A DNA stretch of 64,000 bases from Pseudoalteromonas espejiana DSM 9414 (lineage in GTDB: Bacteria > Pseudomonadota > Gammaproteobacteria > Enterobacterales > Alteromonadaceae), in contig NZ_CP011028.1 of assembly GCF_002221525.1 (NCBI RefSeq), forward strand, positions 2,119,001 through 2,183,000, written 5' to 3'. Positions 44,368 through 52,548 of the stretch are shown piece by piece. A model generated the notes under the pieces. That model did not search any database and had not been told where the DNA came from. It saw only the letters and a list, made by a program, of their open reading frames with translations. Within the stretch, counting starts at the first letter, position 1. Every line of letters starts with the position of its first letter. The position numbers and the translations under genes were made by a program.

Positions 44368-45222
44368 ATGCTACGGGCATTTTTTTGTATCACATTTTAT
44401 TTATGTGTTTCCCCACTCAGTTACGCCCATACAATCAATTGGCTAACGCACGACTTTGCCCCTTACTACATATTAAATGGTGAGTATCAGCATCAAGGGC
44501 GAGACGAAAGCGTCATATCCCTACTTGAAAAACAACTCCCTCATGTAACCTTTAATAGGTTGGTTATTCCCTCGGGTAAAGTAACGCAAGAACTTGCAAA
44601 TAAGTCTGCTAACAATTGTGCTTTATCACTTTATAAAAATGAATTTAGAAAAGAGTTTATTTATTTTACTGAGCAAAGCTCAACAACAGGGCTCTCTCCC
44701 TCTGTAGCTATGCATAAAAAGCTAGCGCAATCACTTGAAGTCGCTAATGGCGAACAGGTGTCTTTACACGATTTGCTAGCAGAGAAAAAGCTCACTTTAG
44801 GGGTGTCTATGAGCCGCTCTTATGGTGAGCAGTTAGACACTGTTATAAACACCACACCCGATGTTGATATTGTTATTCGGCCAACACGAAACAGCCTAGC
44901 AAGCTTAACGTATATGCTTAATTTAAAACGCCTTGATATTTTATTAGGCTACCCTAGTGAACATTACTATTTAGCAAAGTCTATGCACTTTGACGAAAAC
45001 CTAACTCAGCGCTCAATTACAGAGGCCCCAGCACTAAGTTATGGCTATATAGGTTGTACTAAAAACGCCCAAGGCGCTAAAAATATACAGCTATTAAATG
45101 AGCAATTAAAAGTTATTAAGCAAACAGAGCAATACCACCAAGTGTTACTGCGCTGGCTTCCTGCGCAGCTTAAACCTTTACTCGAATCAAGAATACACAA
45201 CACAAAAAACGCCGCTCGTTAA
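44368..45222 (+). CDS. Periplasmic substrate-binding-like protein (family 3 / TIGR02285 type)
   Basis: The 284-residue protein has a signal peptide (about 1-20, ending SYAH). It then starts INWLTHDFAPYYILNGEYQHQG as do extracellular solute-binding family 3 relatives. LSLYKNEFRKEFIYFTEQ near 92 and TLGVSMSRSYGEQLD near 148 fit the two-lobed fold. Such proteins without a transport partner are often sensors or of unknown role. An earlier start at 44280 in another frame is only a shadow. Confidence 0.68.
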   Translation: MLRAFFCITFYLCVSPLSYAHTINWLTHDFAPYYILNGEYQHQGRDESVISLLEKQLPHVTFNRLVIPSGKVTQELANKSANNCALSLYKNEFRKEFIYFTEQSSTTGLSPSVAMHKKLAQSLEVANGEQVSLHDLLAEKKLTLGVSMSRSYGEQLDTVINTTPDVDIVIRPTRNSLASLTYMLNLKRLDILLGYPSEHYYLAKSMHFDENLTQRSITEAPALSYGYIGCTKNAQGAKNIQLLNEQLKVIKQTEQYHQVLLRWLPAQLKPLLESRIHNTKNAAR

Positions 45223-45298
45223 AGCAGCGTTTTATACCAATTCGCTTAATTAAGTGTTCTATTTCGAGAATTGGTATTATTTTACACTAGGTTATTTA

Positions 45299-45877
45299 TT
45301 ACTGGCGTACGCCTTCAATTGATAGGCCTATATCTACATGGGTAGACGCAGGGCCTAAATTGTAGTCAATGCCGTAATCGGCCAATTTTAAACTGGTTTC
45401 GCCTTCAAAGCCTGCGCGATAGCAACCCCATGGATCTTGCCCTTCGCCTACCTTATTCATCTCAAAAGTAATGCTTTTAGTTACACCATGTAGGGTAAAA
45501 TCACCAGTTACCGTGGCAGTATCATCGTCGGTAAATTTCACATTAGTACTTTTAAATGACGCGCTTGGGTATTTGCTTACGTTTAAAAAATCCTTACCAC
45601 GTAAGTGTTTATCACGCTCTGCATGATTTGAGTCTAAGCTCGCTGTATCTATGTTCACTAGAATATTAGAGCCCGTTTGCGCTTTAGTGTCGTAGCTAAA
45701 GCTACCATCAAAGGTATTAAAACGGCCATGCAACCAGCTATAGCCTAAATGCTTAATTTTAAATGTGACAAATGCATGAGCCCCTTGTGTATCAATTACA
45801 TACTCTGCGGCACTTGCTGCTGTGGTAGATAGCATCATTGCACCTGATATTGCTGCGCTTAGTAATCGTTTTTTCAT
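45299..45877 (-). CDS. yceI: YceI-family periplasmic lipocalin-like protein
   Basis: The 192-residue protein has a signal peptide of about 23 residues (ending TAASAA) and the YceI pattern: AHAFVTFKIKHLGYSWLHGRF, FNTFDGSFSYD, DSNHAERDKHLRGKDFLNV and FTLHGVTKSITFE. YceI proteins bind isoprenoid-like lipids in the periplasm. Its start is 1 bp after the stop of the cytochrome b561 gene, so the two form an operon, as in E. coli yceJ-yceI. Confidence 0.9.
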   Translation of the reverse strand: MKKRLLSAAISGAMMLSTTAASAAEYVIDTQGAHAFVTFKIKHLGYSWLHGRFNTFDGSFSYDTKAQTGSNILVNIDTASLDSNHAERDKHLRGKDFLNVSKYPSASFKSTNVKFTDDDTATVTGDFTLHGVTKSITFEMNKVGEGQDPWGCYRAGFEGETSLKLADYGIDYNLGPASTHVDIGLSIEGVRQ

Positions 45878-45878
45878 T

Positions 45879-46427
45879 TTAATATTCCTTTGGTTTAATC
45901 ATTCTAATTAAGGTTTTATCTTTATCGATAAAATGATGTTTTAACGCGCCTAGTGCATGTAAAACACTTAAGCCAATTAAAATACAGGCGCCGTAGTAAT
46001 GAATTTCTCCAGCAATATCGGCTTGTTCGTCAAAAGTAAAATCAAGGGCAGAAACACTTAATACGCTAAATACGTTTATTGGCCTACCATCTGCTGTAGA
46101 AATTAAATAGCCCGACACCATAATTACAGCCAAAATGAGGTACATAACAATATGCGCGGTATGCGCTAATTGGTTCATTACTTTGTTACTACTTAGTGAT
46201 TTGGGCTGATTGCTAAATAAGCGCCATAAAACTCTAAAAACAAAAACAGCAGCTAAAGTAATACCAATACTTTTATGCAAATCTAGCGAGCCTTTATACC
46301 AACTGTCGTAGTAAGTTAATTCAACCATATAAAGGCCTAGGCCAAACAAGCCAAGCACAGTGATTGCCATTAACCAATGCAACAAAATGGCTATAAGACC
46401 GTAAGAACTAAATGTATTTTTAAACAT
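45879..46427 (-). CDS. Cytochrome b561 (YceJ-like)
   Basis: The 182-residue inner-membrane protein has four hydrophobic segments and the heme-ligand histidines expected of cytochrome b561: IAILLHWLMAITV near 16, DLHKSIGITLA near 48, AHTAHIVMYLILA near 90 and YGACILIGLSVLHALGALKHHFID near 149. It would pass electrons between the quinone pool and a periplasmic partner. It is the first gene of a two-gene operon with yceI. Confidence 0.88.
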   Translation of the reverse strand: MFKNTFSSYGLIAILLHWLMAITVLGLFGLGLYMVELTYYDSWYKGSLDLHKSIGITLAAVFVFRVLWRLFSNQPKSLSSNKVMNQLAHTAHIVMYLILAVIMVSGYLISTADGRPINVFSVLSVSALDFTFDEQADIAGEIHYYGACILIGLSVLHALGALKHHFIDKDKTLIRMIKPKEY

Positions 46428-46557
46428 GGTGCGCCCTTAAAATTCAATTAAATTAGGATATAGAGCGCTGGGAGAAATGAAAATAGCATTTACAAACAGC
46501 TTACGTGCATATACGCACAGAAGTTGCTAAAGCTACGTTATTAAAGTGGTTTAATAG

Positions 46558-47400
46558 TTATAAATTAGGTGAGTCGGTAAGGTTTATATAAATTAAGCTC
46601 TGAGGAGTGACTTGTAAGCAGCTAATTAAACCTTCTTTTATAAGCTCAAGCATGGCAATAAAGCTTACCACAACACCACTGCGCCCTTCACTGAGTGTAA
46701 ATAAGTCACTAAATGGCAGCGCTTTGTTTGCTTTACTCAGCTGTAATAATATTTGGCTCATGCGCTCACGGGTTGAGAGTACTTCGGCAGTTATCTGGTG
46801 ATGCTCAAATGTTTTAGCCCGTGCCATTACATCACTTAAGGCAAGCATTAAATCTTTTAGCTCTACATCGGGCAGGTTTTGGGAGGTATCTTCAATTACA
46901 GGCATTGCAGCGTGGGCTATATAAATATCACGGCCAACACGCGGGATTGAATCTATGTTTTCCGCCGCTTTTTTAAATTGTTCATACTCTTGCAAGCGTT
47001 TAATTAGCTCTGCGCGTGGGTCTTCCTCTTCTTCAAGCTCCTCATGCACAGGCAATAATAAACGCGATTTAATTTGTGCTAGTAGCGCGGCCATTACTAA
47101 ATATTCACCCGCAAGCTCAAGCTGAAACTCGCTCATCATTTCTACATAACTTACATACTGTTCGGTAATACTAAAAATAGAAAGCTCAAGCACATCTAGC
47201 TTATGCTTTTTAATTAAATACAACAGTAAATCGAGCGGGCCTTCAAAGGTTTCTAAAATAACCTCAAGCGCATCGGGGGGAATATATAAATCTTCGGGTT
47301 TATCAACAACTGCTTTGCCATGCAAAAAAGCCAGTGGCAGCTTTTGCTGCACTGGCTCAACGTTGTTAATAACTACAGGGCTTTGGGTTGTATCACTCAC
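46558..47400 (-). CDS. scpA: Segregation and condensation protein A
   Basis: The 280-residue protein matches ScpA by LETFEGPLDLLLYLIKKHKLDVLELSIFSI (in pieces, about 48-77), VMAALLAQIKSRLLLP near 102 and the C-terminal winged-helix part. ScpA is the kleisin of the SMC-ScpAB condensin. It is third in rnm-yciO-scpA, with 5 bp between yciO and scpA. scpB, the usual next gene, is not downstream; a 130-bp gap and the cytochrome b561 gene follow instead. Confidence 0.9.
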   Translation of the reverse strand: MSDTTQSPVVINNVEPVQQKLPLAFLHGKAVVDKPEDLYIPPDALEVILETFEGPLDLLLYLIKKHKLDVLELSIFSITEQYVSYVEMMSEFQLELAGEYLVMAALLAQIKSRLLLPVHEELEEEEDPRAELIKRLQEYEQFKKAAENIDSIPRVGRDIYIAHAAMPVIEDTSQNLPDVELKDLMLALSDVMARAKTFEHHQITAEVLSTRERMSQILLQLSKANKALPFSDLFTLSEGRSGVVVSFIAMLELIKEGLISCLQVTPQSLIYINLTDSPNL

Positions 47401-47405
47401 ACACG

Positions 47406-48026
47406 TTACTCAAATGGGCTGGTATCGCCACAGCCTACACGCAGTATTTGTATGTCATCTTCAGACAAATCAATAACGGTTGTTGCTTGCTCTGCCAAGT
47501 GGCCGCCATCAATAATTAAGTCAACGTGTTTATCTAAGCGTTCTAAAATTTCATCCGGGTCTGATTCTGTAAACTCTTCACCAGGTAAAATAAGTGAGCA
47601 CGACATAAGTGGCTCACCAAGCGCTGCTAACAATGCACACGCAGTGGGATGTTCTATAACACGCATACCAATGGTTTTTTTCTTATCGTTTAATAAACGC
47701 TTTGGTACCTCTTTAGTGCCTTTAAAAATAAAGGTATAAGGCCCTGGCGTATTATTTTTAATAAGCCTAAACATTTGGTTATCTACACGTGCGTACGTTG
47801 CAAGCTCAGATAAATCGCGGCAAACAAGGGTAAAGTTATGGTGTTTTTCTATACCACGAATGCGCTCAATGCGCTCTTTAGCTTGTTTGTTACCTAAGTT
47901 ACAGCCTATTGCATAACCTGAATCTGTTGGGTAAACCACAACCCCACCTTGTTTAATAATATCAACTGCTTGGTTAATCAGTCGTGGTTGTGGATTATCA
48001 GGGTGAATATGAATTAATTGGCTCAT
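47406..48026 (-). CDS. yciO: YciO, Sua5/YrdC-family protein
   Basis: The start at 48026 (MSQLIHIHPDNPQPRLI) matches the E. coli YciO N-terminus and has AGGAGC about 10 bp before it, giving 206 residues; the ORF is open to 48074. VVVYPTDSGYAIGC, FTLVCRDLSELATYA and PGPYTFIFKGTKEVP are Sua5/YrdC-type segments. TsaC/Sua5 make threonylcarbamoyl-AMP for tRNA modification, and YciO is the divergent paralogue. Its start overlaps the rnm stop as ATGA. Confidence 0.9.
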   Translation of the reverse strand: MSQLIHIHPDNPQPRLINQAVDIIKQGGVVVYPTDSGYAIGCNLGNKQAKERIERIRGIEKHHNFTLVCRDLSELATYARVDNQMFRLIKNNTPGPYTFIFKGTKEVPKRLLNDKKKTIGMRVIEHPTACALLAALGEPLMSCSLILPGEEFTESDPDEILERLDKHVDLIIDGGHLAEQATTVIDLSEDDIQILRVGCGDTSPFE

Positions 48027-48877
48027 GTTAATGCTCCTTCTTGCCCTTCCCATAATTGCCAAACACCTTGGCAATCTTTTGGTAAGTATAAGTTTTTACC
48101 TAGCTCTAAATAACTAGTTGGAAAATGAAAGTCTGAACCTTGTGAGCACAATAGCTCGTACTCTCGGCTTAATTGGCCTAAAAATTGGCGCTCTGTTGGG
48201 GCCTGTTGCGGTTGCGCAACTTCCATTGCATCGCCCCCTACGCTTTTGTATTCAACTAACAATTTGCGTAACCACTTATTAGACATTTGATACCGCCCCG
48301 GATGGGCCAGTACTGCAACACCACCAGCAGCATGTATCGCCTCTATCGCGGTTTGCATATTGCACCAACTACTTGGTACATAGCCTGTTTTGCTGCGCCC
48401 TAGGTATTTTTTAAATACCCCGGGAAAGTTTTTAGCGACGCCTCGCTCTATTAATGCACGTGCAAAATGAGCACGGGTTATTTGCGCGTTTTCAGCAAGG
48501 GCTTTGGCTTGTTCGTAAATGCCGTCAAAGCCATTTTTTGCAAGTCGTTTACCAATTTCTATGGCTCTTTCGTCTCGCTTTTGCTGCTGCGACGATAACA
48601 ACGATGTAAGGGCATTGTTATTAATATCAATGTTTAAGCCTACAATATGTATTTCAAAGCTTTCCCACTTGGTAGAAATTTCAACCCCAGAAATTAGCTC
48701 AAGTGGTAAGTTTTCTGATTTGATAAGCGCTCGAGCATCTTCAATGGCTGCCACAGTATCGTGATCGGTTATAGCAAACACATCAATATTTTTTTCTACT
48801 GCGCGGTGTAATAATTGCTCAACCGTTAAATGCCCGTCTGAATGCGTTGTATGACTATGTAAATCGTATTTTATCAA
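48023..48877 (-). CDS. rnm: RNase AM (YciV), PHP-domain 5'-3' exonuclease
   Basis: The 284-residue PHP-domain protein starts YDLHSHTTHSDGHLTVEQLL and has FAITDHDTVAAI near 35, GVEISTKWE near 64, VAVLAHPGRYQMS near 192 and CSQGSDFHFP near 250, all metal ligands in order. YciV/Rnm trims 5' ends of rRNAs and acts on short nucleic acids. It heads the rnm-yciO-scpA operon and is divergent from trp, as in many gammaproteobacteria. Confidence 0.9.
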   Translation of the reverse strand: MIKYDLHSHTTHSDGHLTVEQLLHRAVEKNIDVFAITDHDTVAAIEDARALIKSENLPLELISGVEISTKWESFEIHIVGLNIDINNNALTSLLSSQQQKRDERAIEIGKRLAKNGFDGIYEQAKALAENAQITRAHFARALIERGVAKNFPGVFKKYLGRSKTGYVPSSWCNMQTAIEAIHAAGGVAVLAHPGRYQMSNKWLRKLLVEYKSVGGDAMEVAQPQQAPTERQFLGQLSREYELLCSQGSDFHFPTSYLELGKNLYLPKDCQGVWQLWEGQEGALT

Positions 48878-48959
48878 AAGAAAACTGCTTAAATTTAAGG
48901 GTTGTAGATGTTTATATTAGTATAACAACTTTTTTGACTAAATTGTTTTAAATAAACAC

Positions 48960-48989
48960 TTGACACAAAAGCGCTAAATACGTTTTACT
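48960..48989 (+). promoter_or_regulatory. Candidate trp operon promoter
   Basis: TTGACA at 48960-48965 is a perfect -35 and TTTACT at 48984-48989 a fair -10 with 18-bp spacing. Transcription would begin near 48996, about 30 bp before the first leader peptide. No TrpR operator of the E. coli type was seen. Confidence 0.6.
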
Positions 48990-49024
48990 GTAGCCACTTT
49001 CAGACACATTAAGAATTAATAAAA

Positions 49025-49069
49025 ATGATCAATTCAATTCAACACACTATTTGGTGGTGGCACTCATAA
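49025..49069 (+). CDS. trpL: trp leader peptide 1 (three Trp codons)
   Basis: A 14-codon ORF reads MINSIQHTIWWWHS followed by TAA. Three consecutive TGG codons sit near its end, as in known trp leader peptides, and an intrinsic terminator lies 39 bp after the stop. Ribosome stalling at the Trp codons would favour an antiterminator, for which GGGT and GAAT (49076-49086) can pair with ATTC and ACCC (about 49103-49113). The ribosome-binding site is weak (TAAGAA). Confidence 0.85.
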   Translation: MINSIQHTIWWWHS

Positions 49070-49107
49070 TTTTTGGGTGATGAATTGTCGTGTCTAGCAA
49101 ATATTCA

Positions 49108-49133
49108 AAACCCGCAACTATGCGGGTTTTTTT
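49108..49133 (+). terminator. trp attenuator 1
   Basis: AAACCCGCA, a 4-nt loop and TGCGGGTTT are followed by a T-run. It is the terminator partner of leader peptide 1. Confidence 0.88.
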
Positions 49134-49180
49134 ATAACTAAATTTTACGTATTTAATTTTATTTTTTGAGGCAAAAAAAC

Positions 49181-49231
49181 ATGAATAACGGTCTTACTCT
49201 TACACATCGTTGGTGGTGGCGCCTGATATAG
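49181..49231 (+). CDS. trp leader peptide 2 (three Trp codons)
   Basis: A 16-codon ORF reads MNNGLTLTHRWWWRLI followed by TAG. Again three TGG codons stand together. A good GAGG ribosome-binding site lies 9 bp before the ATG. It starts 48 bp after the first attenuator's T-run. GCGGG just after its end (about 49231-49235) can pair with CCCGC of the following terminator. GGTAATGAT (about 49238-49246) can pair with ATCGTTATT (49264-49272) with some G-U pairs, a clear antiterminator. Apart from WWW the peptide is unlike leader 1. Confidence 0.88.
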   Translation: MNNGLTLTHRWWWRLI

Positions 49232-49274
49232 CGGGACGGTAATGATCTGTTTGTAATTTAGATATCGTTATTCT

Positions 49275-49313
49275 AACCCCGCATTGCAAAAGCATTGCGG
49301 GGTTTTATTTTTT
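49275..49313 (+). terminator. trp attenuator 2
   Basis: AACCCCGCA pairs with TGCGGGGTT, with an inner TGC-AAAA-GCA, and a TTTTATTTTTT tail follows. It ends 13 bp before trpE and is the terminator partner of leader peptide 2. Confidence 0.9.
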
Positions 49314-49326
49314 GAGGGAATGAGGT

Positions 49327-50895
49327 TTGATTTTTAGTCATATAACTACCACACCAGGCGAAGTGACCAGTATTACACAAGTTCGCGACTACATAAGTAG
49401 TCCACTTGCACTGTATGGTGCACTTAATAAGCCTAATTCACTACTGCTTGAGTCGGCCGAAATTGATTCTAAAGACAGTGTTAAAAGTTTAATTTTAGTC
49501 GATTGTGCTTTGCGCATTGTATGCCAAGGTAAAAACGTAACGGTAACTGCTCAATCTAATAATGGTAAGCAGCTACTCCCATACTTAAAAGCCAATGTAC
49601 AAAGCTGTGAAGCAACACTTAGCGATACAACATTATCACTTGTGTATAATACCGATGCTACTGATATAGATGAAGCCAGTAAGCTTGTAGCCGATAACGC
49701 ATTTAGTGCCTTACGTACATGTATAAACAGTATTAAAAGCACCACCGAAAACCCATTTTCGGTATTTTTAGGCGGTGTATTTGCTTACGACATGGTCGCT
49801 AACTTTGAGCAATTAAGTGATGTACCCGATGGCGAAAACACCTGCCCAGATTACGTATTTTACCTAGCCGAAACCTTAGTAGTTATTGATCATCAAAAAC
49901 AAACCACTGAGCTTATTGGTAATGTATTTAATGGCCCAGACGTACATGCAAATTGCTTTGAAGTAGGTAAAGAGCTTGAACGCTTAAATAGCCTTTGCGA
50001 CAGCGCAGCAGAATTTAGCGCCCCAATGCAAACAGGCAAGTGCGATGTAAACGTTGATATAAGCGATGAAAGCTACTGCGAACAAGTAGTAAAACTTAAA
50101 AAGAATATTGTAGATGGCGATATTTTTCAGGTGGTGCCTTCGCGTACTTTTTCATTGCCCTGCCCTGACTCATTACACGCTTACAGCCAACTTAAAAAGC
50201 AAAACCCAAGCCCATACATGTTTTACATGCGCGACGAAGAGTTTGCTTTATTTGGTGCATCTCCTGAGTCGGCGCTTAAGTACGATGTAACTAATCAACA
50301 AGTTGAAGTGTATCCAATTGCAGGTACCCGAGCTCGCGGTAAGTTTGCAAACGGACAAATAAACCCAGACTTAGACAGCCGTATTGAGCTTGAACTAAGA
50401 AACGATCAAAAAGAACGTGCTGAGCATTTAATGTTGGTAGATTTAGCGCGTAACGACGTAGCCCGTATAAGTGTGGCTGGTACTCGCCATGCCAAAGAGC
50501 TTTTAAAAGTAGACCGCTATTCACAAGTAATGCATTTAGTGTCGCGCGTGGTAGGTACTTTAAAACCAGAACTTGACGCCTTGCATGCTTATCAGGCCTG
50601 TATGAACATGGGCACACTTGTTGGTGCACCTAAAGTACGTGCTGCAGAGCTTGTTCGTCAAACCGAAGGCAAACGCCGTGGTAGCTACGGTGGCGCTGTA
50701 GGTTATTTAACGGGTGATGGTGCAATGGATAGCTGTATTGTTATTCGCTCTGCGTTTGTAAAAAACAATACAGCCTATGTGCAAGCCGGTGCCGGTGTGG
50801 TATTTGATTCAGACCCTCAATCAGAAGCAAACGAAACCCGCGCCAAAGCACAAGCGGTTATTACCGCCATTAAATCGACTTATGAGGCGGTATAA
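49327..50895 (+). CDS. trpE: Anthranilate synthase component I
   Basis: The 522-residue protein has the chorismate-binding signatures IVDGDIFQVVPSRTFSLP near 262, YPIAGTRARGKF near 330, HLMLVDLARNDVARIS near 365, and the late GSYGGAVGYLTGDGAMDSCI. It makes anthranilate from chorismate with TrpG. The N-terminal LLLESA segment, the usual Trp feedback site, is present near 38. The start is TTG at 49327, with GAGGG 8 bp before it; the ATG at 49320 runs into a stop after five codons. A weak start may add to control by the two attenuators. Confidence 0.93.
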   Translation: MIFSHITTTPGEVTSITQVRDYISSPLALYGALNKPNSLLLESAEIDSKDSVKSLILVDCALRIVCQGKNVTVTAQSNNGKQLLPYLKANVQSCEATLSDTTLSLVYNTDATDIDEASKLVADNAFSALRTCINSIKSTTENPFSVFLGGVFAYDMVANFEQLSDVPDGENTCPDYVFYLAETLVVIDHQKQTTELIGNVFNGPDVHANCFEVGKELERLNSLCDSAAEFSAPMQTGKCDVNVDISDESYCEQVVKLKKNIVDGDIFQVVPSRTFSLPCPDSLHAYSQLKKQNPSPYMFYMRDEEFALFGASPESALKYDVTNQQVEVYPIAGTRARGKFANGQINPDLDSRIELELRNDQKERAEHLMLVDLARNDVARISVAGTRHAKELLKVDRYSQVMHLVSRVVGTLKPELDALHAYQACMNMGTLVGAPKVRAAELVRQTEGKRRGSYGGAVGYLTGDGAMDSCIVIRSAFVKNNTAYVQAGAGVVFDSDPQSEANETRAKAQAVITAIKSTYEAV

Positions 50896-50896
50896 A

Positions 50897-51502
50897 ATGA
50901 GCACTGCAAACCCAATAAAAATATACTTTTTAGATAACTTTGATTCATTTAGTTACAACCTTGTTGATGAACTAACCATGTTAGGCTGTGAGCTTGTTGT
51001 TTACAGAAACAACATAAGCGCTGAGGTTATCTTTAGCAAAATGCAACAAGAGCCGGGCCAAGTGCTGTTGGTGCTTTCGCCAGGCCCTGGCGCGCCAAGT
51101 GACGCTGGCTGTTTAATGGAGTTGATTGAACTTGCTAAAGGGCAATTTCCTATGCTTGGTATTTGTTTAGGGCAACAAGCATTAACACAAAGTTACGGTG
51201 GAGTAATCGGCCATGCGGGTGAAACCGTACATGGTAAGTCATCGATCATTGATTTAAATGCACACCCTGTTTTTGATGGTATGGGAAGCACCATGCCTGT
51301 GGCGCGTTATCATTCATTAATGGCAACAAAAGTGCCTGAAAATATAGACGTGATTGCGCAATTTGACGATATCCCGATGGCAATATACCACCACGGCGAT
51401 AACGCACTGGGCTATCAATTTCATCCTGAATCAATACTTACACCTAATGGTGCGATGCTATTACAACAAAGTATTGCGTATTTAACTCGCGCTAATAAAT
51501 AG
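50897..51502 (+). CDS. trpG: Anthranilate synthase glutamine amidotransferase
   Basis: The start at 50897 (MSTANPIKIYFLDNFDSFSYN), 1 bp after the trpE stop, gives 201 residues; the ORF is open further upstream inside trpE. It is a class I amidotransferase with nucleophile Cys90 in MLGICLGQQAL and His/Glu in GYQFHPESILTPNG, and LSPGPGAP forms the oxyanion site. It passes ammonia from glutamine to TrpE. It is a separate trpG, not fused to trpD as in E. coli. Confidence 0.93.
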   Translation: MSTANPIKIYFLDNFDSFSYNLVDELTMLGCELVVYRNNISAEVIFSKMQQEPGQVLLVLSPGPGAPSDAGCLMELIELAKGQFPMLGICLGQQALTQSYGGVIGHAGETVHGKSSIIDLNAHPVFDGMGSTMPVARYHSLMATKVPENIDVIAQFDDIPMAIYHHGDNALGYQFHPESILTPNGAMLLQQSIAYLTRANK

Positions 51503-51510
51503 AGGCCAGT

Positions 51511-52548
51511 ATGAGCACAGAATTAAATTCAGATTTAAGCGTACAACAAGCCATTGAGCTGCTAATTAGCAACCAATCGCTGAGCTTTTCGCAAGCAAAA
51601 GCATTATTCGATGAAATAATGCAAGGCAATATGAGCGAAATAGAACTAACCGCATTACTTATTAGCCTTAAAATAAAAGGCGAAGTGAGCGATGAAATTG
51701 CAGGCGCTGCCGCATCAATGCGTGAAAACGCGGTTACTTTTAATACAACTAGTACACAACTTGCCGATAGCTGCGGCACCGGTGGTGATGGCTCAAATAC
51801 CATTAATATAAGTACTACTGCTGCAATTGTGGCAGCCGCTGCGGGTATTAATATGGTAAAACATGGTAATCGCAGCGTATCGAGTAATTCAGGCTCAGCC
51901 GATTTACTCAAAGCACTGGGCATTAATATTGATATGAGCCCAGAACAAGCTGCACAATGCCTTGAGCAAACACACTTTACCTTTTTGTTTGCACCGCATT
52001 ACCACAGCGGCGTACGCCATGCGATGGGCGTACGTACTGCACTTAAAACACGTACAATTTTTAATATTTTAGGCCCCCTTGCTAATCCTGCTGCACCTGA
52101 TGTTCAGTTACTGGGGGTTTACGACGAGTCGCTATGTATGCCAATGGCGCAAACGCTTAAAACATTAGGCACAAAGCGCGCAATGATAGTTCATGGCTCA
52201 GGTACTGACGAAATCGCCCTGCACGGCCCAACCAATGTAGTTGAGCTTAACAATGGCGAAATAACCCACTACACATTAAGCCCAAGCGACTTTGACCTTG
52301 CAAACTATTCACTTGAACAACTAGCCGGTGAAGGCCCACAATACAACGCAAATGCAAGCCTTGCCATATTAAAAGGTAAAGGCACAGACGCACACAACGC
52401 TGCCATTGTGGTTAATGTTGCTGCACTTTTATACCTAAGCGGTAAAGTGCAATCATTAAAAGACGGCGCACAACAGGTACAAACATTACTCAGTTCAGGC
52501 AAAGCCATGGACACATTAAATGCAATTATTGAGGTAAGTCATGGCTAA
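51511..52548 (+). CDS. trpD: Anthranilate phosphoribosyltransferase
   Basis: The 345-residue protein shows DSCGTGGDGSNTINISTTAA (about 86), the PRPP-binding glycine loop, KHGNRSVSSNSGSADLL near 117 and RTIFNILGPLANPA near 185. It transfers phosphoribose to anthranilate. The gene lies 8 bp after trpG and overlaps trpCF by 8 bp. The full-length N-terminal helical domain is present. Confidence 0.94.
   Translation: MSTELNSDLSVQQAIELLISNQSLSFSQAKALFDEIMQGNMSEIELTALLISLKIKGEVSDEIAGAAASMRENAVTFNTTSTQLADSCGTGGDGSNTINISTTAAIVAAAAGINMVKHGNRSVSSNSGSADLLKALGINIDMSPEQAAQCLEQTHFTFLFAPHYHSGVRHAMGVRTALKTRTIFNILGPLANPAAPDVQLLGVYDESLCMPMAQTLKTLGTKRAMIVHGSGTDEIALHGPTNVVELNNGEITHYTLSPSDFDLANYSLEQLAGEGPQYNANASLAILKGKGTDAHNAAIVVNVAALLYLSGKVQSLKDGAQQVQTLLSSGKAMDTLNAIIEVSHG

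Noticed and set aside
48930..49020. TrpR operator before the trp operon
   Set aside because: No sequence near ACTAGTTAACTAGT was found near the candidate promoter; control appears to rest on attenuation, though a divergent operator cannot be excluded.
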